DNA from: Nocardia acididurans
GTDB lineage: Bacteria > Actinomycetota > Actinomycetes > Mycobacteriales > Mycobacteriaceae
Direction: 5' to 3'
NCBI RefSeq assembly: GCF_016741815.1
Contig: NZ_JAERRJ010000002.1
Location: 248,001-312,000 of the forward strand
Length of the DNA: 64,000 nt
A program made the position numbers and the translations under genes. Shown here piece by piece: positions 51,736 to 60,898 of the stretch; the first letter of the stretch is position 1, and every line of letters begins with the position of its first letter. The notes beneath the pieces were generated by a model, which saw nothing but the letters and a program-made list of their open reading frames with translations, was not told where the DNA came from and ran no database searches.

Positions 51736-53012
51736 TTGGTCTCGGCCAGGCGTTTCACGTCTCCAGGGAACTTCCCGGCGAAGACCACATCGCCCAAAGC
51801 GAAATCGGACAACATGGCATCGAGCAGATTACCGGCCGCGTTGTGGTCACGATCATGGAGGACACCACAACCCGCGCATGTCCAGACACGATCAGCCAGT
51901 ACCAGGCCGTGGTGGATCCGACCGCATGGCCGACACGTCTTCGACGACGCGAACCATCGATCGGCCTTCCACAAACGCGACCCATACCAGGCTGTCTTGT
52001 ACTCGAGTTGTCGCACGAACTCGGCGAACCCAGCATCAGTAACCGCCCGTGCCAACCTCCGGTTGACGGCCATACCCCTTACGTTCAGTGTTTCCACCGC
52101 GATCGCCGACTTGGTTCTCGCCAACCTCGTGGTGAGCTTGTGCAGAAAATCGGTGCGTCTAGCCGAGATCCGCAGATGCAACTCGGCAACCCGTGCCTTG
52201 GCTTTGTGCCAGTTCTTCGATCCTTCCTGGCAGCGCGCGAGTTTCTGATTGGCACGCCGCAGCGTTCGCAGCGCGCGTCTCAGAGGTTTGGGCGCGGGGA
52301 TCTCCTCAACGTTGCCGTCCCCATCGCGGATTGTCGCAAAGGTCTTGAGCCCCAGATCGATTCCGGATTGCGGAGCGTTGCCGGGCACTCGGCGGCGCTC
52401 GTTGAGCTCCGCGCGGTCGACTTCGAGTTGGAAGGACACCCACCAGCGACCCGATCGTTCGCGCACCGTCGCTCCCAGAATCCGGGCGGTTCCATCAACC
52501 AGGCGGTCGGTAAGCCACGCCATGTCCTCGCGCGTAGCGATCGTCCCTACGCCCGGCAACCAAACAGCCCTGGTACCGAGAGGTTTTGCACGGTCAGCGT
52601 CGTAACGGAACCGATTTTCGTGCTTGCGTGTGCGCCATTTCGGGAACCCTACCCGGGCACCCACCAGTTTTCCGGACCTGGATTTGAGGAAATTACTGAA
52701 TCCAGCCGCGCGTACCCGACAGGCTTCTTTGGGCACCCGCGAAGACAGCTTCGCCGCTCCGAACCACGGAAAACGTTCGGGATGGGCTGCGCGCCACTCC
52801 CTTTCCAGTGCAGGCGCGGTCCATGGAACCTGGGTCAGCTGGTCGCCGGTGAATCCATAGGACTCCTCAGCTTTGCGCTGGGCCCACTTTTTTTGAACCG
52901 TTTCAAGACAGAAGTTCTCGACTACTCGCGACAGCCCGGCATGGCTTCCCATCGACTCCCGCTGCTGCAAGTCAGGTGCCAGTTCGTACCGCACCCCCTG
53001 TTTGTGGCGCAC
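51732..53012 (-). CDS. tnpB: TnpB RNA-guided nuclease (RuvC-like), transposon encoded
   Basis: 426 residues. RuvC active-site residues are in place: Asp in 'GIDLGLKTFATIRDG', Glu in 'AVETLNVRGMA' and Asp in 'HDRDHNAAGNLL'. The zinc finger has CRPCG and CAGCG. The N-terminal wedge and REC-like region ('RYELAPDLQQRESMGSHAGLSRVVENFCLETV' to 'FPWFGAAKLSSRVPKEACRVRAAGFSNFLKSRSG') is complete, so it looks active. It should cleave DNA matching its guide RNA next to a TAM, keeping the element in place. The start is GTG (R-H-K-Q-G follows); another GTG 18 bp downstream is possible. No TnpA is linked. Confidence 0.92.
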
Positions 53013-53093
53013 CCCGATCCCCCTGTCACCGCTTCGGAACTACCGAATCGAACACACAGACGATAGCCGATCAACACCAACTGACACACAGAG

Positions 53094-53966
53094 ATGAGCC
53101 AGCATTTGCATACCCCAGAGTCTGCGGGCACCGCGCCGCGCAAGCTCGCGCTGTCCCCTTCTCGGGCAATCGATTTCAAGCAGTGCCCGTTGAAGTACCG
53201 GCTGCGTGCCATCGATCGGATTCCGGAGCCGCCGTCGCGGGCCGCGGTGCGGGGCACACTGGTGCACGCCGTTCTGGAGGATCTGTTCGGCCTGCCCGCG
53301 AGCGACCGCGACTTCGACCGGGCCGTCACCCTGATCGCACCGGCGTGGGCACGGCTGCTGGCCTCGCGCGCGGAGCTGACCGATCTGATCGCCCCCGAGG
53401 AGCTCGAGGGATTTCTCACCGAGGCGCGCGATCTGGTGAGCATCTACTTCCGGCTCGAGGACCCGTCGGCCTTCGATCCGGAATCCTGTGAGGCCTTCAT
53501 CGAAGCCGAACTGCCCGAAGGGGTTCCGCTGCGCGGCTTCGTGGATCGGCTCGACCGCTCCCCCGCCGGAGACCTCCATGTCATCGACTACAAGACCGGC
53601 CGCGCGCCGGGCCCGGACCACGAGATGCGGGCCATGTTCCAGCTCAAGTTCTACGCGCTGGTCCTGTTGCACAGCCTGGGCACCCCGCCCGCCCAATTGC
53701 GCCTGCTCTATCTGACCGACGGCCAGACCCTCACCTATGAACCGGACGCCGACGAACTACGCCGCTTCGAGCGCGTCGTCGCCGCACTCTGGACGGCCAT
53801 CAGCACCGCCGCGCACACCGGCGACTTCCCGCCCAGCCGCAGCTGGATGTGCCAGTACTGCGATTTCAAGGCCCTGTGCCCGGAGTTCGGCGGCACCCCG
53901 CCGCCCTACCCGGCCGATGGGGCCGACCGTGCGGTGCAGCTCTCCCTGGTGGTCGAACATCCGTGA
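53094..53966 (+). CDS. RecB-like PD-(D/E)XK exonuclease
   Basis: 290 residues. The fold has the N-terminal Cys in 'FKQCPLKYRLRAIDRIP', the nuclease Asp/Glu/Lys in 'GFVDRLDRSPAGDLHVIDYKTGRAPG' and a C-terminal 'MCQYCDFKALCPEF' that, with the first Cys, forms the four-cysteine iron-sulfur site of the AddB/RecB-type family. It probably trims DNA ends in repair. It matches Rv2119, which also lies divergent from trmI. The TnpB element sits in the divergent promoter region 24 bp upstream. Confidence 0.9.
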   Translation: MSQHLHTPESAGTAPRKLALSPSRAIDFKQCPLKYRLRAIDRIPEPPSRAAVRGTLVHAVLEDLFGLPASDRDFDRAVTLIAPAWARLLASRAELTDLIAPEELEGFLTEARDLVSIYFRLEDPSAFDPESCEAFIEAELPEGVPLRGFVDRLDRSPAGDLHVIDYKTGRAPGPDHEMRAMFQLKFYALVLLHSLGTPPAQLRLLYLTDGQTLTYEPDADELRRFERVVAALWTAISTAAHTGDFPPSRSWMCQYCDFKALCPEFGGTPPPYPADGADRAVQLSLVVEHP

Positions 53967-54040
53967 CGCATCCAGCGGCCGCGATGAGTTCCGCCGCCAG
54001 GGACCGTCCAACCGGGTGACCACAGCATTCGGAGGATGTC

Positions 54041-54193
54041 ATGAACCTGGACCACCTGTCTCGCGCTCTCGATCAGATCGGCGCGCTCGTCGCCGGGGTG
54101 CGATCCGATCAGGCCGATGAGCCGACGCCCTGCGCCGCATGGCTGAGCCCATTGCGAAACGAAACCGCTTCACACAGTACCGATTTGGGCTAG
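54041..54193 (+). pseudogene. Truncated mycothiol-maleylpyruvate-isomerase-like (DinB/TIGR03086-type) N-terminus
   Basis: With GGAGG 5 nt before its ATG, a 50-codon frame reads MNLDHLSRALDQIGALVAG, then 'DEPTPCAAW', the conserved PTPC-x-x-W opening of metal-binding TIGR03086 proteins (usually ~190 residues). It then diverges to 'LSPLRNETASHSTDLG' and stops. The helical DinB-like body with its metal-binding His residues is missing, so this is a deleted gene whose start signals survive. Identification rests on one motif. Confidence 0.55.
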
Positions 54194-54235
54194 CCTTCCC
54201 CTCGTTCGCACCCTCGCGGGTGTTCGAGGGGAAGG
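54194..54235 (+). promoter_or_regulatory. Ribosome-site-sequestering hairpin before the small secreted gene
   Basis: CCTTCCCCTCG (54194-54204) pairs with CGAGGGGAAGG (54225-54235), with an inner CACCC/GGGTG helix and TCGC loop. The right arm carries the AAGGAAA-type ribosome site for the ATG at 54243. It begins right after the TAG of the truncated gene, so it could also terminate upstream transcription. Confidence 0.6.
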
Positions 54236-54242
54236 AAACCTC

Positions 54243-54608
54243 ATGCGCAGACTCGTGCTCACCGCCGCCGTCGTACTCTCCATCGGATTCATCGCGGCTC
54301 CCGCCAGCGCGGCACCGCTCGACCCGCGTCCCGGCACGAGTCCGGCCGCGGCCGGACTCCAGGACATCGGCACCGGCTCCAGCACGGTGGACAACCTGCT
54401 GTGCTACCTGACCGGTCAGCACGCCGGGTCCTCCGCCAAGTACGTGCCGTGCGATCTCGGCTTCGGGTCGTCGCAGAGCGGCGATATCGGGGCGACGCCG
54501 CAGCCCGTCGGCACCCTGGTGCCCGAGACCGGGTCGTCGGGTGCGCTCAACGGGATCGTCTGTGCGCTGCAGAGCATTTCGGCGGCGCTGCCCTGCCTGA
54601 ACACCTAG
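54243..54608 (+). CDS. Small secreted Cys-containing protein, unknown function
   Basis: 121 residues. Signal peptide 'RRLVLTAAVVLSIGFIAAPASAAP' is followed by a ~97-residue Gly/Ser/Thr-rich mature part with four Cys (in LLCYL, VPCDL, IVCAL and LPCLN), likely two disulfides. No named family recognised. Its ribosome site lies inside a stable hairpin, suggesting translational control, and a strong terminator follows at 54621-54658. It occupies the place of the Rv2120c gene in M. tuberculosis but is not similar to it in type. Confidence 0.75.
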   Translation: MRRLVLTAAVVLSIGFIAAPASAAPLDPRPGTSPAAAGLQDIGTGSSTVDNLLCYLTGQHAGSSAKYVPCDLGFGSSQSGDIGATPQPVGTLVPETGSSGALNGIVCALQSISAALPCLNT

Positions 54609-54620
54609 GCCGTTGCACAG

Positions 54621-54658
54621 CGAAACGCCCGGACCGTATTCACGGTCCGGGCGTTTCG
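54621..54658. terminator. Bidirectional terminator between the secreted gene and hisG
   Basis: A perfect 17-bp stem (CGAAACGCCCGGACCGT with its complement) and ATTC loop, flanked on the left by AAA and on the right by TTT inside the stem. It serves both the + strand secreted gene and the - strand hisG. Confidence 0.85.
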
Positions 54659-54670
54659 GCGTGCTGCGGT

Positions 54671-55522
54671 TCAGAAGGCGCGGCAGGAGCGGATATCGGT
54701 GGCCAGGATGGCCTTCGCGCCGAGGTCGGCGAGCTGGTCCATGAGCTCGTTGCCGTTCTTGCGCGGCACCAGGGCGCGGATGGCGACCCAGCCGGGATCG
54801 GTGAGCGGGGAGACGGTCGGCGACTCCAGGCCGGGAGTGATCTTGATGGCGGCCTCGAGGAGTTCCTTGGGGCAGTCGTAGTCCAGCATCAGGTACTGCT
54901 GGGCGAAGACGACACCTTGGACACGGGCGACCAGCTGGTTGCGGGCCTTGTCGGTCTGGTCGGCGCCCTTGGCCTCGATGAGGACTCCCTCGCTGTCGCA
55001 CAGGGATTCGCCGAAGGCGACCAGATTGTGCTGGCGCAGCGTGCGACCCGAGCCGACCACGTCGGCGATGGCGTCGGCCACGCCGAGCTGGATGGAGATC
55101 TCGACCGCGCCGTCGAGGCGGATGACCTCGGCCTCGATGCCGCGCGCGGCCAGATCGCTCAGCACCAGGTTCGGGTAGGAGGTGGCGATGCGCTTGTCGT
55201 AGAGGTCCTCGACCTTCCATTCGCGCCCGGCGGGCGCGGCGTAGCGGAAGGTGGAGCGGCCGAAGCCGAGCGAGAGGCGTTCCTGTACGGGCGCACCGGA
55301 ATCCAGTGCGAGGTCGCGGCCGGTGATGCCGAGATCCAGTTCGCCGGAGCCGACGTAGATGGCGATGTCCTTGGGCCGCAGGAAGAAGAACTCCACCTGG
55401 TTGGCCGGATCGAGGACGCTCAGATCGCGGGAGTCCTTGCGGCCGCGGTAGCCGGCCTCGGACAGGATGTTGACGGCGGCCTCGGAGAGCGCGCCCTTAT
55501 TGGGTACGGCGACGCGGAGCAT
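54671..55522 (-). CDS. hisG: ATP phosphoribosyltransferase
   Basis: 283 residues, the long form that has the C-terminal ACT-like regulatory domain, so feedback inhibition by histidine is expected without HisZ. '[71 protein letters not shown]' and '[25 protein letters not shown]' (PRPP-binding loop) are diagnostic. It catalyses the first step of histidine synthesis. AAAGGA lies 7 bp before the ATG. hisE is 96 bp upstream on the same strand. Confidence 0.96.
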   Translation of the reverse strand: MLRVAVPNKGALSEAAVNILSEAGYRGRKDSRDLSVLDPANQVEFFFLRPKDIAIYVGSGELDLGITGRDLALDSGAPVQERLSLGFGRSTFRYAAPAGREWKVEDLYDKRIATSYPNLVLSDLAARGIEAEVIRLDGAVEISIQLGVADAIADVVGSGRTLRQHNLVAFGESLCDSEGVLIEAKGADQTDKARNQLVARVQGVVFAQQYLMLDYDCPKELLEAAIKITPGLESPTVSPLTDPGWVAIRALVPRKNGNELMDQLADLGAKAILATDIRSCRAF

Positions 55523-55618
55523 AGGGTGTCCTTTCGGGACGGGATGGGGGGCGTGCGGACGACAGCGGTGGACGGGACGGGGCGGGCCGCACGGGTTGTG
55601 CGGTACAGCGTCGTTTCG

Positions 55619-55882
55619 TCACAGATGTCGGTACACGTCCTCGAGCCGCAGTCCGCGGCCCACCATCAGCACCTGCACCCAATACAGCAGCTGGGAGATT
55701 TCCTCGGCGAGGGATTCGTCGCTCTCGTGTTCGGCGGCCAGCCATACTTCGCCGGCCTCTTCGAGCACCTTCTTGCCCTGCGCATGCACACCGGCGTCCA
55801 GGGCGGCGACGGTACCGGACCCCTCGGGTCGGTTGACGGCACGATCCTGCAGCTCGGCGAACAGGGCCTCGAAAGATTTCAC
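55619..55882 (-). CDS. hisE: Phosphoribosyl-ATP pyrophosphatase
   Basis: 87 residues from GTG 55882 ([25 protein letters not shown]); a GTG at 55912 would add ten residues. '[52 protein letters not shown]' carries the EExxE Mg-binding helices. It hydrolyses phosphoribosyl-ATP to the AMP form, the second step of histidine synthesis. It pairs with hisG as in M. tuberculosis Rv2122c-Rv2121c. Start uncertain by ten residues. Confidence 0.93.
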   Translation of the reverse strand: MKSFEALFAELQDRAVNRPEGSGTVAALDAGVHAQGKKVLEEAGEVWLAAEHESDESLAEEISQLLYWVQVLMVGRGLRLEDVYRHL

Positions 55883-55964
55883 GGTGACTGATTCTCGCAG
55901 ACCCGCGCACACCTACCGCAACTGCCCGGTATCGTGCGCGGGTTCGAACGCTTCGAGAAGTGAC

Positions 55965-56546
55965 TCAGGCCATGGCGAAGCGCAGGAGTGCCTGCATATC
56001 GCCCTGCTTGATCTTGCCCTTGCGGTCGAGCACCTCGAGCTGCCAGTTGGGCCCGTTGCGGAAAGCGCGGGCGATGGCATTGGCGTTGTCGGCGCCCAGC
56101 AGCGACGGCCAGATGTCGGCGACCTGTGAGCTGCTGCCGCCGCTGGCGTCGTAGACCTTGAAGGAGATGTTGTTGGCCTTCTCGAAGGAGGTGCCCTTCT
56201 TGAACGCCGCGGCCACGAAGATGATGGCGTCGATGGCGGTGGGCACATTCCCGAAGGTGACGTGCACGGTCTCGTCGTCGCCGGTGGCCGCGCCCGTCTG
56301 CTCGTCGCCGGTGTGCACGACCGACCCGTTGCCCAGCGGATCGAGGGAATCGAGTCCCGCGAACCGGACCGGCTCGGCACCCTGCATGAGGATGGCGACC
56401 AGATCCAGGTCGACGCCTTTCTTCCGGCGGGCGATGCCGAGCAACCCGCCGCTGGTCCCCGCCGACGGATCCCAGCTGACCCCGACGCTCAATTTGCTGA
56501 TGCCCGCGAGATCGGCTGCGCCGTCTTCCTTTCGAAGCGTAATCAC
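55965..56546 (-). CDS. TerD-family protein
   Basis: 193 residues. The TerD fold is evident: 'ISKLSVGVSWDPS', 'VDLDLVAILMQGAEPVRFAGLDSLDPLGNGSVVHTGDEQTGAATGDDETVHVTFGNVPTAIDAIIFVAAAFKKG', with the acidic NDx-like Ca sites of the family replaced in part. Family members bind calcium and are linked to tellurite, phage and stress resistance. It starts with GTG. No other ter genes nearby; it lies downstream of the carnitine-acyltransferase operon, separated by a terminator. Confidence 0.88.
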   Translation of the reverse strand: MITLRKEDGAADLAGISKLSVGVSWDPSAGTSGGLLGIARRKKGVDLDLVAILMQGAEPVRFAGLDSLDPLGNGSVVHTGDEQTGAATGDDETVHVTFGNVPTAIDAIIFVAAAFKKGTSFEKANNISFKVYDASGGSSSQVADIWPSLLGADNANAIARAFRNGPNWQLEVLDRKGKIKQGDMQALLRFAMA

Positions 56547-56612
56547 GCGGTTCAGCGTACCGAGAATCGCCGGAGCCGGTCGGCCGCAGAGTAATTCATT
56601 ATTCGCATAACT

Positions 56613-56644
56613 CCCGCTGTCCGGTGCGGCGACCGGACAGCGGG
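56613..56644. terminator. Terminator hairpin after the acyltransferase operon
   Basis: Perfect 13-bp stem (CCCGCTGTCCGGT and complement) with a 6-nt loop, 9 bp beyond the acyltransferase stop and before the TerD gene. Confidence 0.8.
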
Positions 56645-56652
56645 ACCAACGG

Positions 56653-58458
56653 CTACTCCGCTGCGAGCAGAGCGGCGAGCTCCTCGGTCACGGTGCGCAG
56701 GTTGGCGGCGAAGGTGTGCATTTCGGCAGCAACCGATTTCGGGGTGGCGAGGTAGAGATTCCAGCGATCGGGCAACAGCACGTAGGCGATGCCGATGCAT
56801 TTCGGGCTGGTGCAGCCGAAACCGAAGTACTGGATGTTCACCGACGGCGCGGAACTGGTGGACAGGTAGTCGTCGCGGGCGATGGTCCAGCCGGGACTGT
56901 CGAAGAACGGCATGGGCTCGGTGGCCCCGAGCTGCGCGCCGCGCCGGCGCTGGATCCACTGCAGTTCCCAGAGGTGCTGTTCCGGGGCTTCGCCGCGCTG
57001 GCATTCCTGCGCTCGGCGGACGTGAGCCTCGGCGGCGGTGCGGACGGCGGCCAGCTTCCGCGCGTCGTCGGCGGCCGGATCCTCCATGGTGGCAACGAAA
57101 TCCAGGATTTCGGGGGTCACCACGCGCATGGCCTCGGTGCGGCCGTTGCGGAACTGGCGGGTGGCGATGGATTCGTAGGTCGCGCCCGTCAGGCCCTTCG
57201 AACGCCGGTGGGCCAGTTGGTAACTCAGCTGGGCGAAGGCGTCCGGGGAGATCTTCAGCTGTTTGGCCCGCTGGGTGCCGAAGTCGAAGGACACGGTGCT
57301 GGTGGCATTGTCGGCGGCGAACTGGGCGAAAGCCGCTGCCGCACCGGCGACTACGGACTTCTGGGCGGTGTCGAGGGTGAACTCCACCGGTTCGGTGGCG
57401 GGCAGGCCCTGCGGCTGCGCGCCCGCCTGCGCGGCGTGCGCGTCGACGGGCGCTTCCAGGAGGGCGTCCACGAAGGACAGGATCGTGGTGCCGTCCAGGC
57501 CGCAGTGTTCGACATTGATACCGGCCTGGCCGTCGGCGAACACGATGAACGAGACGGCCTTGTCGAACCAGCGGTTGCCGCTGTCGCCGTGCAGCAGTTG
57601 ATCACACGCGTGCAGGGTGTCGCGCGGGGCGAAATCCTCCAGGCAGAGGCAGAACAGCGCGGTTTCGATGGTCTCGAAGGCGGCCGCGTTGGTCTCGTGC
57701 AGCTGTTCGTAGACCGGCGCCCACTCGACGCGGGCCAGGGTGGTGAGGTGGCCGGGCGAGGCGTTGGTGGCCGCGCGGCGCGCACCCGCCTTCATGACCG
57801 AGCGCAGTCCGGCGGCGAGATCCTCGGGCGTGTACGGCACGCCCTCGGGGCCGAGCACGTCCATCCGGAACATGTTGCCGCGGAAGAACACCAGGATGTG
57901 ACGGGCCTCGGAGTGACCGGGCCAGTCCTCGCTGTAGGGCACCCGCACGGTGTCCTGCGGAATGCCGGGGATACGGGTCTCGGAGAACAGAAACTTGTTC
58001 TGCGCCATAGCGAGTCGCGTGCCGCGCTGGGTGGCCGGGGGGATCTCCTCGGCGTCCAGGCGCAGCTTGTAGTTCACCGAGGCGGCGACCAGCGCGGCGG
58101 CCCGTTCGGCCTGATCCGAGGTGGTGGACGCGGCCAGCGCCGTGTCGTCGCGGAAGAGGAAGAAGAAGTTGGCGTTCAACGCGATTCGGTCGCGGCGGCC
58201 GAGGTAGCGCGAGGGCCAGAACTCATCCAGCCAGCTCCCCACGCCGGGTTCGGCGTTGTAGCGCTCGAGATCCGCGTGCAAGGTGCGCGCCGGTCCGTCC
58301 GGGCGCAGCAGATCCTCGACGGCCGCGGCGGTGGCGGCGTACTCGTCGTCGGACAGCAGCGGTGCGCACCAGTGCAGGAAGCGGGTTCCGCTTTCCTCCA
58401 GGGTGGGCAGGGGAACGCGAGGGAGCTGATCGTCGTAGGCGAAGGTCCGTTCGCTCAA
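56653..58458 (-). CDS. Choline/carnitine O-acyltransferase family protein
   Basis: 601 residues, close to eukaryotic carnitine and choline acyltransferases. The catalytic His lies in 'GINVEHCGLDGTT'; the carnitine/choline-site STS motif is 'LSTSSAPSVNIQYFGFG'; 'RDRIALNANFFFLF' and 'YLGRRDR' are typical family segments. It transfers an acyl group from acyl-CoA to a trimethylammonium alcohol or similar acceptor. Such genes are scarce in bacteria. It overlaps the methyltransferase stop by 4 bp, so the two form an operon. Confidence 0.9.
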   Translation of the reverse strand: MSERTFAYDDQLPRVPLPTLEESGTRFLHWCAPLLSDDEYAATAAAVEDLLRPDGPARTLHADLERYNAEPGVGSWLDEFWPSRYLGRRDRIALNANFFFLFRDDTALAASTTSDQAERAAALVAASVNYKLRLDAEEIPPATQRGTRLAMAQNKFLFSETRIPGIPQDTVRVPYSEDWPGHSEARHILVFFRGNMFRMDVLGPEGVPYTPEDLAAGLRSVMKAGARRAATNASPGHLTTLARVEWAPVYEQLHETNAAAFETIETALFCLCLEDFAPRDTLHACDQLLHGDSGNRWFDKAVSFIVFADGQAGINVEHCGLDGTTILSFVDALLEAPVDAHAAQAGAQPQGLPATEPVEFTLDTAQKSVVAGAAAAFAQFAADNATSTVSFDFGTQRAKQLKISPDAFAQLSYQLAHRRSKGLTGATYESIATRQFRNGRTEAMRVVTPEILDFVATMEDPAADDARKLAAVRTAAEAHVRRAQECQRGEAPEQHLWELQWIQRRRGAQLGATEPMPFFDSPGWTIARDDYLSTSSAPSVNIQYFGFGCTSPKCIGIAYVLLPDRWNLYLATPKSVAAEMHTFAANLRTVTEELAALLAAE

Positions 58459-59285
58459 GGGATGTCCTCGTGATCGGTGGGTAGATTCAGGGCGGGGCGG
58501 GACAGGTAGAGCTGGGCGTACAGCCAGCCGTCGGATTCGCGACCGGCGGTGTCGATGCCGTTGGCTTCCAGAGTATTCAGCACCTGCGACTGTTCCGCAG
58601 GAGATGCGAAACGCCGCTGCCGGAAGGCGCCGGGCAGTCGCTGCGTACGGTAGCCGAGGGCGCGCAGCTCGGTGGCGATGGGTTCGAAGGAGAACATGCG
58701 CAGCACGAAATGCGCCATCCAGGGCGGGTTTTCGGCGCTGCGGGCGACGCGCAGCAGGGTGGAGCCGGTGACGTAGCCGACGCAGCCGGTGGAGATGACC
58801 AGGTCGGCGTCGGCGAGGACGCGCCGCTGCGCCTCGGTGGGGTCGGCGGCTTCCAGGTCGGCGTGCACGGTGTCGTGTAGGAGCCCGGCGGCGCGGGCGT
58901 AGTCGAGGGCGGGACGCGAGGCATCCATTCCGACGAACCGGACACCCGGCAGTTTGTCCCCAGCGGCCAGCCGGGACCGGTCTCGGGCGATGAGATCGCC
59001 TGTGTGCGAACGGTAGTGGTCGGCGAGATCACGAATCCCGGTGTCCCAGCGCAGCAGTGCCGCGTTCACCCCGTAGGAGCAGCCGATGTCGAGCACGGTC
59101 AATCCGGTGCCGCCCCGATCCTCCTGGCATTCGCGAATGAACCGCTGGAAGTAGGGTTTCGCCAATTCCGGTATGCGGTAATCCAATTCGCTCATGCGCG
59201 CATAGTATTCGCGCGGATCAGGTCGTTCGTAGATCTCGTCGAACGAGGCTTTTCCGGTGCTGTGCAAAGAAACCGGCACGTACAT
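58455..59285 (-). CDS. SAM-dependent class I methyltransferase
   Basis: 276 residues. SAM motif I 'LTVLDIGCSYGVNAALL', motif II-like 'GVRFVGMDASRPALDYA' and 'DADLVISTGCVGYVTGSTL' define a Rossmann methyltransferase. The substrate is unknown; operonic linkage to the carnitine/choline-type acyltransferase suggests it methylates the acceptor amine or a related compound. The ATG at 59285 directly follows GAGGGG; the GTG two codons later would give normal spacing and may be the real start. Confidence 0.82.
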   Translation of the reverse strand: MYVPVSLHSTGKASFDEIYERPDPREYYARMSELDYRIPELAKPYFQRFIRECQEDRGGTGLTVLDIGCSYGVNAALLRWDTGIRDLADHYRSHTGDLIARDRSRLAAGDKLPGVRFVGMDASRPALDYARAAGLLHDTVHADLEAADPTEAQRRVLADADLVISTGCVGYVTGSTLLRVARSAENPPWMAHFVLRMFSFEPIATELRALGYRTQRLPGAFRQRRFASPAEQSQVLNTLEANGIDTAGRESDGWLYAQLYLSRPALNLPTDHEDIP

Positions 59286-59439
59286 CCCCTCTCAATCCAG
59301 CGGTCGCGCTGCGCACCGTGGGGTCGCGTCGCCGGCCACCGAGGCGCACGCGTGTACCCAGCCCCCGGTCGCAGTACAGCGACCATTCTGACCAGGATGC
59401 GACGGGATTGCTCGGTTTCGTGGAGATTCACAACGAAGC

Positions 59440-59463
59440 AGCGCAACGTTGCTTTACTGCGCT
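59440..59463. promoter_or_regulatory. Overlapping dyads upstream of the methyltransferase operon
   Basis: AGCGCA and TGCGCT are separated by 12 bp and enclose most of a perfect 10-bp palindrome GCAACGTTGC (59443-59452). It lies about 155 bp upstream of the methyltransferase start, within the otherwise empty 188-bp gap. Possible regulator site; factor unknown. Confidence 0.35.
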
Positions 59464-59473
59464 ACAACAGAAT

Positions 59474-60835
59474 TCATGCGAGTTCGGGATCGACGTCGAG
59501 GGCCTTGGCGACCTCGTCGGCGGTCAGGTAGTCCGAGGTTCGCTCGAAACCGCCGATGGTCTGGGTCGGGTAGTCGGAGTAGCCGATGCGCATGAAGTCG
59601 TCGCCGGTGATCCCGTGCATCCCCCAGTCGAACATGGTCCGCGTCCGCGCCGCGAAGGTGCGCAGCGCGAACAGGTGGTAGCCGCGCGCCACGAATTGCG
59701 CTGGCGCACCGCTCAATCCGATGCCGAGCGGGCGGGCCAGCGCATCCCAGCGGCCGAGGTCGACCACCATGCCGAGATCGGGATGCTTATAGGGTTTGCG
59801 GGGTTTGCCGCGCAGGGCGGCCACCAGATTCTTGCCGAGGTGGCGTCCCTGCCGGATGGCGTGCTGCGCGGTGGGCGCGCACTTCACCTCACCGCCCTTG
59901 GTCAGATCGGGCACGGCGGCCGCGTCACCGCACGCCCAGACGCCCTCCAGCCCGGGCACGGTCAGATCGGTATCGGCCACGATCCGCCCCTTGACGGTAT
60001 CCGCACCCAGATGCCCCGCGAGCGGGCTGGGCGCGACGCCGGCCGTCCAGATCACCGTGCGGGTCGGGATCACCTCACCGTTGGTGAGCGTCACACTGCG
60101 CGCGGTGACCTGGGCGGCCGACAGCCCCGGCACGAATTCGACGCCGCGCTTGGCCAGGATCTCCTTGGCGTCCGCGCCCAGGCGCTCACCCAGTTCGGGC
60201 ATGAGCCGGTCACCGTGCGTGACCAGACGCCAGCGCACATGACTCGGGTCCAGTCGCGGGAAGTACCGTTTCGCCGCCGCCCGGGTGAGCCGGTTCAGCA
60301 CGGCCGCGGTCTCGGTGCCCGCGTAGCCCGCGCCGATGGTGACGAAGCTGAGCCGCTCCCGGTCCTCCTCCTCGTCCCCGCGCACGGCCGCCACATCCAG
60401 CTGCCGCAGCACGTGGTCGCGCAGGTACAGGGCCTCGGCGAGGGTCTTCATGCCGAAGCCGTGCTCCTGCAGCCCGGGAACGTCGAGGATGCGGGTGATG
60501 CTGCCGGGCGTGAGCACGAGGTGGTCGTATTCGAGCGCGAGTTCCACCCCGGAGGCCCGGCGCACCACGCACTGGCGCGTCTTCGGGTCGACGCCCACGA
60601 CCATGCCGGGCACGAATTCGGTGCGTTTGAGCACCCGGCGGGTGGAGACGGTGACCGCGCGCGGGCTGAGCACGCCGGAGGACACCTGCGGCAGCAGCGG
60701 TAGATAGAGCAGGCTGGAGCTGGGCGCGACCAGCTGTACGAAGGCCTCGTCCGGATGGAGTTTGCGCTCGAGCATGCGCGCGCATTCCACTCCGGCGAAA
60801 CCACCACCGACGATGACAATCTTCGCTGGCCCCAT
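59474..60835 (-). CDS. NDH-2-like NAD(P)/FAD-dependent oxidoreductase
   Basis: 453 residues. FAD Rossmann 'KIVIVGGGFAGVECARML', second GxGxxG 'FVTIGAGYAGTETAAVL' for NAD(P)H, and 'LTVPGLEGVWACGDAAAVPD' (FAD GD motif) are in order. The C-terminal 'RTFAARTRTMFDWGMHGITGDDFMRIGY' is an amphipathic membrane-attachment helix of type II NADH dehydrogenases. It probably passes electrons from NADH to menaquinone, or a related respiratory role. Gene is on its own transcript, upstream of the methyltransferase operon and downstream of the TetR gene. Confidence 0.9.
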   Translation of the reverse strand: MGPAKIVIVGGGFAGVECARMLERKLHPDEAFVQLVAPSSSLLYLPLLPQVSSGVLSPRAVTVSTRRVLKRTEFVPGMVVGVDPKTRQCVVRRASGVELALEYDHLVLTPGSITRILDVPGLQEHGFGMKTLAEALYLRDHVLRQLDVAAVRGDEEEDRERLSFVTIGAGYAGTETAAVLNRLTRAAAKRYFPRLDPSHVRWRLVTHGDRLMPELGERLGADAKEILAKRGVEFVPGLSAAQVTARSVTLTNGEVIPTRTVIWTAGVAPSPLAGHLGADTVKGRIVADTDLTVPGLEGVWACGDAAAVPDLTKGGEVKCAPTAQHAIRQGRHLGKNLVAALRGKPRKPYKHPDLGMVVDLGRWDALARPLGIGLSGAPAQFVARGYHLFALRTFAARTRTMFDWGMHGITGDDFMRIGYSDYPTQTIGGFERTSDYLTADEVAKALDVDPELA

Positions 60836-60898
60836 CAGCCCACCGTAGCAATCGGATCGAGGCCCGCGGGTCGATGCGCGCGCACTTTCCGGGCGAAA

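Noticed and set aside
55965..56546. TerD gene as part of a ter defence operon
   Set aside because: No terB, terC, terZ or associated genes nearby, and a terminator separates it from the upstream operon.
59286..59473. A tRNA or small RNA in the gap before the methyltransferase operon
   Set aside because: No cloverleaf or stable multi-hairpin fold is seen, only overlapping short dyads.
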